64,000 nucleotides of DNA from Stichopus chloronotus (Eukaryota; Echinodermata; Holothuroidea; Aspidochirotida; Stichopodidae). The notes beneath the pieces are model-generated. The model had not been told where the DNA came from, did not search any database, and saw only the letters and a program-made list of their open reading frames with translations. Shown in pieces: positions 54,616 to 64,000 of this stretch. How positions within the stretch are numbered: position 1 is the first letter of the stretch; the number at the start of each line of letters is the position of its first letter. The position numbers and the translations under genes are program-made. The stretch is from contig CM037845.1 of the NCBI GenBank assembly GCA_021234535.1, positions 11,276,143 to 11,340,142 of the forward strand. The letters run 5' to 3'.

Positions 54616-56790
54616 GACTAGATATGTACGGTAATTTTAGACCGTTATAGGAAACCATTTATGTGCAATGAAAAGGTTTCACGAGTCGTTTGCGGGTGTA
54701 GGACTAGCAACACCACACTAAGACAGCGGCCTTACGTACGTGCCAGCTGTGGTGTACGTGTGTGACTGTGACTTATGAGTGTGAACATTGTCAGACTGTG
54801 ATGTAAATGTGTGGGTTGTCAAATTGTGATTGACTCATGGGCGCAGCCATTTTGCCAGATAGACTTGATGAAGTCGTTTCGTACCCGCTCGAAGTTCAAC
54901 TGGCAATAGAATACAACCAAATATCATAAACACAAGCAAATGTCAGTTTTAGTTGTTACGTTACAGTGTGTATTTGATACTTGACCGCAGTCATATTATT
55001 TTGATACAGACTCTCCTGTGAATGGAAGAAGAAAACGTTCTAAAAGTTCCCCACGTCATACTTTGAGGTATAATCTATCGCCTGTCGGCCAAAATGTATA
55101 TTCACCGTGCATGCGTTCGGTGGAATAAATTAATTTTATGCTTAACAATGACGGTCTAGGCTTAACTTACTGCATGTACTCTAAGCAAGCCTCAGTTAAA
55201 CTAATAAACAGTAAACACTTTATTAAAAAATCCGACTGAATCCGAGGTTATTGAATGTTACTTAGTTACTGAGTTAGGCTACTGGGACTTGTTCTCGGAG
55301 TATGCCCACAGTAAGCTAGCTCTAACTCTAATTTCTCAATACCCTATGCTTAGGTCAAACATTAACAACAGTTACTAGTATTAGTAAGAGTAGGACTATT
55401 CAAAACAAGAAAAAAAATGAGCAGAGCAGAGCAAACTTGTACAGGGTCAGCAGTCAGATATGATGCTGAGCAACTGTTCGCATTTGCTATTCATAATGTT
55501 CAGCCAATGACAGTCAATTTTACTTAAACCCCCTATTATTAGTCTCAAGAATGTTAGTGATGGTTTCACAAATTGTTCTCAAACCTCCCTAAAAAATATT
55601 ACATTTTCAGAATGAGCTGGGTGGTTTTCAGTATATAGTTCAACACTGTAGCCTTTTTGAAGGATTAAACAACCTTGTTCCCTTTGAGTGAAGTACTGTA
55701 CGGCTTACAACTTATTTAACAACTCATTTACCATAAACCATACTTGGAACTCATTTTAGACTATCATAAAATTGAACTCCACTCTTTAATATCATTTTCA
55801 GCTCAGAGTATATATTCGTATCATCCACAAAAATGATAACTGTAACCATATCCTACATATTACAAATGTTTATGTATGAAATAAATAGTTTAGATCCTAA
55901 GATAGATCCTTGAGGTACACCATATTTGATGCTTGCTAAACAAGGTTGTTTGATTTAAATCAAGCTGATTAAAATCATGATTTAAATCATGATTTTCATT
56001 AAAAAATCATGATTTAAATAGATTTTATTGTATTTAAATCACTGATTTAAATCATGGTTTTTTAAAAAAAAATAAAAAAAATCAACAACCCTGTTGCTAA
56101 ATCTGAAGAGCAATCATTGTCGCTGTACCGTGTACGTACTGTTTTTGCTGTCATGAAACTTTTAACTGAAAACTATCACAGTGGCATTTGGCATCAATTG
56201 TTCTCAATTGCGTGAAATGTTCGGTACCGGTATTTGCGGGTGAAATGACTTCCACTTTGGAGAAAACTGGCAAGGACGCAAAATGATTTGATACCATTCT
56301 AGCAATACAACACAGAAGCTGTATCAACAAGATTTCTTCCCTGATATTTTACACTATGATGAGTCGTTCTGGAAGTAATCATGTGCTAAATATCCACAAG
56401 ATGCCACAAAATTTTTCAGTGTTGAAAGACAACCAATTGTTGGCGGTTTTTTTGTGTGTGTGTGGGGGGTGTTTTTGTGTAGGGGGTATACTCTTAGATT
56501 GGACTTAAAATCTGGACAGATGGACACACAGCATGACTGCTTTTTCCCCTTGCTTATCGTAACTATGGTTTTGTGTGAATGTTTAAGGTGCATATGCATG
56601 GATAGCTCACAGTTTAACGCCACAGAATTACAAGGTACACAATATCACTTTAGTTCTTACTGGTTAACTCTTCAGGAGCGTTACTGCCGCAGCTATCCTT
56701 TAAGCCGGAGCAGATATTATGTATCATTGTCTCCACAAATATGTTGAGTAGCGGAATGCACGAACTCCGTCGCTTTGTTTCATCTTACAG
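54616..56790. other. Divergent promoter interval upstream of LTN1 and an unidentified plus-strand gene
   Basis: The first ~300 bases above the LTN1 ATG are richer in CpG and contain GCGCAGCCATTTTGCC (about 54841-54856), a YY1-like CCATTTT core common in housekeeping promoters. A short stretch ending TTTGAG before GTATAA near 55068 could be a non-coding first exon of the plus-strand gene. Otherwise I see AT-rich DNA and the hAT-like MITE at 55941-56093. Confidence 0.4.
55941..56093. mobile_element. hAT-like MITE family E, copy 2 (153 bp)
   Basis: Same family as 15290-15448: starts CAAGGTTGTTTGATTTAAAT and ends AAATCAACAACCCTG, with nested GATTTAAATC palindromes and an A-rich right part. It is flanked by a perfect 8-bp duplication TTGCTAAA (55933-55940 and 56094-56101). 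Non-coding. Confidence 0.93.
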
Positions 56791-59580
56791 TGCAGACATT
56801 CTCATCTCGGTGATGTCCACCATTGTGTGGTAAATCGTGAGCAGAGGTTCACAGTAATGTCCCACCAGGCCAGTCTGTCTCAAGGAGTCCAGCAACAATC
56901 CAACACCCCAGGTATATTTAGCTTTCTGTTTTCATTTGTGCCAAATCTCACAACCTACTGCAGATGTCTGTCTCACTTGTAAAACTTTGATGGGAATTTA
57001 ATCGCCATTACTGAAATACTGATGACCAATAAAACAAGATGGTTCAATAAAATGTGGCAAATCAACGGGTCTTCCATACAAGTAATTGTTTCAGACGATG
57101 TAGAAATGTCCATGTTGCCAGCTGATTGGTGAAACAATTTTATTCAAAATATGTTAACAGACTTGAAAGCGACGTCACAGTGATTCAGTGATGCGCTCCC
57201 CTTGAGGACAGGCAACTAAATCTAACCTACATGCATGTTAAGTCACATCTCTGCCATTTGATCTGTATGCACCTAGCCTAGCCTAGTGCACGATTCATTC
57301 GCTTACCCTCAGGGAGGGCCCCTGATTTGTTGTTACACACGTGACATCAATATTACCTATCAATATTACCTATATGGCTGCCGAAATTCTTTAACATGCA
57401 CAGTTACAGTTAGTGTACTGTAAACTGTTTCCATTGAAGTGTTACAAGGTACACAGTAATCGTGAAAAAGGTAGGAACTTACTTCAGATTTGCTTGCCAT
57501 TCATCTGCTACTCTTGGAATGATTGTGGGATCGAAATCACAATGTAAATTTGAAAAGGACAAACTGATTGTATCAGCATTCGCTATACTATGTTTCATTT
57601 TCTTTTTGTGAGGCAAGGGAATATCTTTCATCATTTATTCACAGCTTTGCATGTCAGTACTGTTTTGTTTTCTTTGCTCTCTTTTGGTCACTGCCTTTTC
57701 TTTGAATTGCCACGCACCATATGCAGTATTTATTTCTTATTTGGTAGGTGGTTAGCTGTGGGTGTCTGGAGAATGTAGTTAGCAATGTAGCATAAAGCAT
57801 CAAGGAAAGGACTGGTTTTTGCATTGATAAGTAAACCGATCGTTGTAACCAACTTTCATGTTTTAGTGCATATATCTCCCAGTTTTCTGTCTGCAAACAG
57901 CTTGACTTTGCAATACTTTTACAGATGTACAGTGTACATTCGGTGGTCGTATCAAGATCAAATAATATGAATTATGATGACCAGTTCAACATGAGTCTAG
58001 CGGGGGGGGGGGGGGTTTAGAATACAAAACCAGTCATTTCTTGAATGTCTCATGCTTCATTACTCTTGCAGATAATAATATTGGATATGGGTAGGTGATG
58101 GTGCTCTTCATTAAAACTAGTAACTGAATTTCAAGCTTTCTACCATCAAAATGCAAATCTTGTTAAAGCGATATCAGTCACACTCAAGGGCTCCTTGTAC
58201 ATGCAGTCATGTCATGCATTGTAGTTTTATCCGAGATTTACACAGAGTGCATTCACATTGACTAAGGAGTAATGAGATTTGGGCAAACTAGAAAATAAAA
58301 CAATTGTGTAAAGAAAATTGAAAAAAAAAAAACATGGAAAAATGAAAAAAAAAAAGCATGTCCCCAGTGACAAATGGAGAAAGGATTGAATTTTTAAGTA
58401 CCAGAAGTTGGGTTCTTTTTCACATACAGAGTATGACTTATACTTGGGCCAAGATAGAAATCTGCCACAGACCAACGCAAATTTGCCCAGTGGTAAGAAT
58501 TTGTTTTGTGTTTACTGCGTTTTCTGGACATAGGAATGTAAACAAATTTTGTCGGTCCTCATCAAGTATTATGAATGTAACAGTCGGCTTTGATGACTTT
58601 GATCTGACAGTAACTCCATAGAAATTGAAGTATTAAGGAGAATGATATTGTGTGTCCTGCAGTCCTGCACCGACACCAGACAGGCATTGTTTGTACAAGA
58701 ACGTGACAGCTGGTTTACAATGTATTCAGTGCTTTATGTGAACCGAAGCTTTGCCAGAAAAGGTAATATTGGATGTACCAAAGTTTACTGTAAAAATTGC
58801 CATACCTGTATAGCAAATCATAGAAGACAACGGTTTCACAGACTCTGTGAGAATGAAATGTTAAAACAAGTTGTTTAATCTGAAATTCAACTTCAAAGGT
58901 GAAGGCACACTGTAATAGGAAGACACAAATTTGGGCTGCTTGTTGTTGTGCTGTACATTGGAAATGTCCTCTCCATGTTCTCATGGTTTGACTTGATAAA
59001 CGCATGACACTAGTCCAGGCCATCATTCTTCTGTATTTCCACTTCTATGGTTAGTGCAGGTCTGTCTTTTTAGAAAATGTATAGCCACTTGATAATGCAC
59101 CATCTTTGTTTTCTTGCTAGAACAAAAGCTCTTTGCATTTTTTTGTATGTTTATGTCTTCTTTTCTCTGTTAATTTTCAGATTGTCATTTTTGTTTTCTT
59201 TTCTTTTCATCACTGTGAAAAGCTCGCTCTTTGTCACCTATGCCACTTATGTTTTCATTTGTTGCTTCATGTTCGCATTTGCCTTTTGTTTTCTTACCAA
59301 AAAAAGGGTTTGGTTTTCAATTATGCAGAGGAACAATGCCACTGTGCAATAATTGTTATCAACTCATTATAAGCATGCAGAAGATGGCACAAAGAAACTT
59401 TGTAATCACAGGTTATAATCTTCACATTAATTTACCTTTCTCTTTTTCCTCCTCCTCCTTCAGAGAGTTCGTCTGCGACCAACGACTGGTTGACCCCTCA
59501 CGTCGCTCCCTTCAATGCAGAGCGGGCGCCCAGTCAAGGAGAAAATGGAAGAAGTGGACCAGAGAAAGGCTGGACTAAAT
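56791..59580 (+). CDS. Unidentified gene, first two coding exons (partial, continues right)
   Basis: I do not recognise the product. Exon A runs from a strong acceptor (TTTCATCTTACAG, ending 56790) to 56911. Its ATG at 56857 opens MSHQASLSQGVQQQSNTP, preceded by a short upstream ORF (ATG at 56813, six codons). Exon B, 59464-59580, starts after a pyrimidine-rich acceptor and ends in a full GTAAGT donor. It continues in frame: ESSSATNDWLTPHVAPFN, then AERAPSQGENGRSG, then PEKGWTK. The exon has high coding-like GC against an AT-rich background. The 57 residues are Ser/Gln/Pro-rich and look disordered, as at the N-terminus of a regulatory protein. I found no convincing next exon (phase 1) before 64000, so the assignment rests on splice sites and phase only. 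Confidence 0.55.
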
Positions 59581-62500
59581 GTAAGTCTGACTATGCTAAC
59601 GATATGAACAGAATAAAATGTGCTAATTGCTGGTGTCTTCTGGAAGTAGTAATTTACTGAAGTACTGCAGTCCATGTAAATGAGACCGAAAATTATCGAA
59701 TCCTCAAATTTGGAGCTAAGTGCCATACTTTCTCAACAATGTTCTAATAGAGAGAAAAAGCAATAATTTCTAAGCAATTCCCCCCCCCCCCCCCTTCATG
59801 CAAGGCTGCAAATTGCTGGGATTTTTCCGTTTGTTAGGTGATGGTAATGCCTAAAATATGTCTATTACAATGCCCTAAAATATCCTTTATGTGAGTCTGG
59901 TCTGTTTATCTCATCTTAAGCGCAGTGGGCTGTCACAGTGTACTGGATCGTTATACTCTGCCTCTTTCATGGCTGTTGTATGTCTATATTGTTGAGGGGT
60001 TCTGTTTCCACAGAGACAGTCTCTGACCTTTATGATTGTTTACTTTTCTGCAGATTAGTGTTAGTGTATCTTAATGCAATTTCCAGGGAACATTATATAT
60101 TCCAGGAAGGGAGTGGTTCTATTTTGGAAACTGGTTGGGAAAATCACTGATTCTTATTGGTCAGAAGTGTATGCAGATCAGCCAGGGGTGGAAATTCTTT
60201 GAGTCAGTCTTGCCTAAGATTCCATGTGGTATGGGCCACGTACTGTGAAATCATCGAATGAAATCATTCCATGTAATCAACAAATGGCTTGGTTTGTCAC
60301 CTTTTGGATTTAACTAGTTTTTGGCTAATTTGTTGCAGTGTATGACTTAGCAGGAAATCAGAAGTTGGGCTCATCGGCCATGTGCCCAAACTTTAAATGG
60401 CTGTAACTCAAAAGCGTTACAGCCATTGAAAAATGTTGATAAGAGTAGCTGATGATGCTCAAATTTTTGATCCTCCATAAGTTATATACTGGTACAAATG
60501 AATCCAAAATTAATCAAATCCAAGAGGAGAATTTGCAAAAATATCCCCCAAAACTTGTTGAAAATTTGCCATGTGGAATGACCCTATTGGATCACATTTG
60601 TTAATTATCTCGGCAGTAATAAATCAGAAGCAATTTTACCAAGTCAGCTCTTTCTTTTGTGCCACATTATGACGAGAAAGACAATTACAGATCTGACTCA
60701 CAAATTAAAATCAACTAAGCATGATCATAAAGATGGAATAATAATGAAAACATCACAAAGCAAAAGCAAATTCCATTTTTTTCTCTTTTTCATGGCTTGA
60801 TTGATTCCATTTTTAAGTAGTCTTCCCAAAATAACAGATCTCATTGGCCTAACATGACAGTTTTTAATTAAACTGGGGGCAACATTTGTTTATGTGACTA
60901 TCAATCACTTTCCGTTTGACAGAAATGTGTTTCGGTAGTAGTGACTGATTTACTGATTTGAGTGGATATTTAATGAAAGTGGATTTCATCGCTGAAAATT
61001 TGTTTAACCACTGGTCTATGGAATGCCAAAAGGGCAAGCTTATGTTGTTGTTTCAACTGACGTTGTTGCTTAAACTTATGTTATTTCAACTTCTGTCATC
61101 GTTCAAATATCCGTGTGGTCAACTTACATTGTTGTTTTAACTTACATTGTTGTTTCAACTTACATTGTTGTTTAAACTTAAGTCATTTCAACTTACCATT
61201 TATACATTTCTGTTGTTGTTTGACCTTCCGTTGTTGTTTGAACTTACATTGTTGTTTAAACTTTCGTGGTTTCAAAATTCCATTTGTTTGAACTTTCATT
61301 GTTGTTCAAACTTACATTTTTGTGTCAACTTACATTGTTGTGTCAACTTACATTGTTGTTTCAGCTTACGTTGTTGTTTCAAATTAACTTGCTTAAATTT
61401 CAGTTGTTGTTTGAATTTCTGCTGTTGTTTAAACATCATCACATTTCTTTTGAAATGCAAATTTACTCACAAGTGATTAGTGATCAGCTTGATGAACAGC
61501 ACCGACACCAAAATGACTTGAGAGAATAACGTAAGAAGTGACTCTAGACAATAATGTAAGAAGTGACTCTAGACAATAATGTAAGAAGTGACTTTAGACA
61601 ATAGCATAAGTTGAAGCAACAACTATAGTTGAAACAACAATGTAAGTTAAAACAACACCATGTATGTTTAAGCATCAATGTAAGTTTAAACAACAATGTA
61701 AGTTTAAACAGCAACGTAAGTGTAAAACGACAACATGAGTTTAAACAACATTAATTCAAACAACAATGTAAGTGGGAACAACAACATAAGTTTTCCCTTT
61801 TGGCATTCCATACTGGTCTAGCATGCCAGACAGCAGTTTGCCTCACTGTACCCACAGCGGAAATTAAGATCAGGTGTATCGTGAACTACTTTCAGTTTAG
61901 TGGCTGCTCCTTTTCCAGTTCTTCGGTAGGAATTAGATGCCATTTTCTGATGGTTTAAGAGGAGAAATTAGCCAAAAGAATGGTGTAAACAGTACTAAGC
62001 ATAGGGTCATGTTTTACTTCAGGTTGGAGCTGCAATCTCTATAAAAAAAAAAATATGTCCAACAGCAGAATAGAAGCCAGTATATAAGAAAATTTCAAAC
62101 ATCTGATACCCGGCAGAAGTCTGTGAATGATGCAAAATGTGGGCCCTCCATCAGGGACCGAAATAATCAATAGTATCACCATTGGATGCACTAAATCCAG
62201 CAGAAGTGGCAGTGTGAATTAGTGCTGTCAGTTACCATTTAATTTGTGGAACTTTAAATGATCAGAATAAACTTTTGCTGAATGTTTAACATTAACCAGT
62301 TTCAAGATCAAGCATTTTGGTGCACTGCCCTCTATTAGTTTGCATTTGACATGTCTTTGCTTTTAACTTAATCACTTTTTTACTGAAATTTACTCATTTC
62401 CATGTCTTGAAGAACTGAGCATCATTTAAATAGCCAACTCTTGGTTTAAACAGTGAAACATTCCAAACCTGATAGCTCTTGTATCGAAGTAACCCCTTTA

Positions 62501-64000
62501 CCCCATCCTCAGTCCTTCCTTGTCACCTTTGTTCTCTACACAATGTGCCCTTACTACTGCAGTGACAATGTGCCTGTTCAGCTCCTTCTGTTCAAACAAG
62601 TCTCTGTGTGAAGGTTGTTTGTTTTTTTATGGCTATGTTTTCAAAAAGACCTTTCAAGCGAAACATGATGTATTTTATTACAAGTTCTAACTTACTTCTA
62701 TAAATCATAGTCCAGTAAAAATAGAATATCATTGGTCTCTAGTTGTGCCGTCTATTCAGTAGAATATTGAAGGTTCTCTCCGGAGAACTGATCAGGAAAA
62801 TAATACAGGATCATAACTTTACTAGAATAAATGTAAATGTTACTAAATTAAAGTAGAAAAAATGGAATCTTGTCTGTAACAAAGTGGTAGCATAACACAA
62901 TGCTGACATGATTTTTTTTTTAGCTTTACTTTGAAACCACGAACTTGCATCAAAAGATGAGTTTCTTGTGTCATGTTGATTTTGTTTTTGTGCTCATCCA
63001 TAATGTATCATTTTGCTTGAATGTTGAAAAGTTGCCCACTGAATTAACAATGATATAGTGTAGAGAGTGTGTGGTGGAGTGTGTCTGGCTGGAAGTTCAA
63101 GTGAGTGTAGGTGTTTGCTACCTAATGTTCCTTCTGTTATTACCTGTTTTTTTTTTTGTCAATAGTGAGACTTTTTTTCAGTCATAGCTTCGCTTTAGGA
63201 ATAATGTGATGTTGCGCACTGCTTCTCTTAAATATGTGGCTTCTGTTAACATTTTTTGTTGGTCTTAACTTATGGGATGCTGTTTGACAGACCTGTGATG
63301 AGCTCGAAACCATACTTTGTTCCAGCCATGGGACTATCAACAGTTTGGTCAGTTCTTTTCCAGAGATATTTGATCATTCACTACATCTTGTGGGAAATCA
63401 CAATGTTTCTGAAGTTGAAATAGTTCCTCCTTCACCATGTTTTCCACCTCACCTCTCGACACCAAACAATAAAAGGAAATTGTGATGGATGTGCTATTGT
63501 AGTTCATCATTTGTAGGATTAGTAACCTGGGACTGTTGCTGTGCCTGCATACCAAATAAATGTATATACTTTACAATTCACATCTCAGGACTGTGAAGCT
63601 ACAGTATAAAGGCTGTATATCCACAGTACTACTTTGGTTAATGATGAAATGTTCCACCCAATAGAATTAATCCAGCAATATCGCGCAGTGTGTCATGGCA
63701 GTTTAAATCCTCTAGATTTGCATTGTATACCATGATGAATTTATTCCTTCCTCTATGCATCCCTCAAGCAGGTTAATTCTATTGTGTGTATTAAAGACAT
63801 ATGTTCATGGACTCATTAATAGCTGAAATGATTTCTGAATTTCCTCTCAGAGAGTTTGTAACATTTTTTTTGTGGCAAAGTCCGTAAACTCAGTGCACAT
63901 GTTTGAGATTTAAGCCCTTCATTCTTCATCTTGTACAGTATATGAATACTGCCACCACTTGTGGCTTGCACACTGTCAGGTAGCATACCAAAATGAACCT
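59581..64000 (+). other. Probable intron or flank of the unidentified plus-strand gene
   Basis: I see no coding exon in the phase needed after 59580. Contents are a poly-C run near 59780-59793, the foldback element at 61019-61810, and AT-rich unique sequence. ORFs near 59077-59352 and 60958-61530 are low-complexity or repeat-derived. Confidence 0.5.
61019..61810. mobile_element. TA-flanked foldback-type transposon built of ~18-bp satellite units
   Basis: The outer inverted repeats are TGGAATGCCAAAAGGG at the left and CCCTTTTGGCATTCCA at the right, bounded by TA (61017-61018 and 61811-61812). The left arm (to ~61440) is a degenerate array of AACTTACATTGTTGTTTA. The right arm (from ~61610) is the same unit inverted (TAAACAACAATGTAAGTT). 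Between them are three 25-bp units starting GTAAGAAGTGACTCTAGACA at 61531, 61556 and 61581. The structure is a long hairpin like foldback or Tc1/mariner-type MITEs. No transposase is present. Confidence 0.85.

Overview
This is AT-rich animal nuclear DNA with spliced genes on both strands, GT-AG introns of about 0.3 to 3.5 kb, and many short non-autonomous transposons in introns and intergenic gaps. The three recognisable proteins are single-copy conserved eukaryotic genes. Compact introns and protein similarity to vertebrates suggest an invertebrate deuterostome such as an echinoderm, but I cannot fix the species from the sequence.

Layout. 1-6102 (+): the last seven coding exons of EED, the WD40 H3K27me3-reading subunit of Polycomb repressive complex 2; its 5' exons lie left of the window. 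6103-10384: EED 3' flank, with a degenerate ~36-bp repeat, a ~646-bp MITE and no convincing gene. 10654-16884 (-): complete coding sequence of translation initiation factor eIF1A (five coding exons, 149 aa), convergent with EED. 16901-22798: intergenic, with repeats and one weak small ORF. 22799-54615 (-): nearly the whole of LTN1 (listerin), the RING E3 ligase of ribosome-associated quality control, in about 30 exons (about 1812 aa). 54616-56790: divergent promoter interval. 56791-59580 (+): the first two coding exons of a gene I do not recognise, which runs out of the window. 59581-64000: downstream intron or flank carrying a large foldback transposon.

The genes are functionally unrelated apart from two acting on translation (eIF1A at start-codon selection, listerin at stalled 60S subunits). 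Their adjacency is probably not meaningful.

The most notable signals are a 43-bp tandem triplication that gives eIF1A three successive 5' splice sites, a GC-AG intron in LTN1 forced by reading-frame phase, several MITE families whose target-site duplications can be read directly (8-bp hAT-like; several TTAA-flanked families, one with two copies sharing one TTAA; a TA-flanked foldback element), and a Tyr-to-Phe change in the EED aromatic cage. I found no RNA genes, CRISPR arrays or autonomous transposase genes, and no convincing new multi-gene system.
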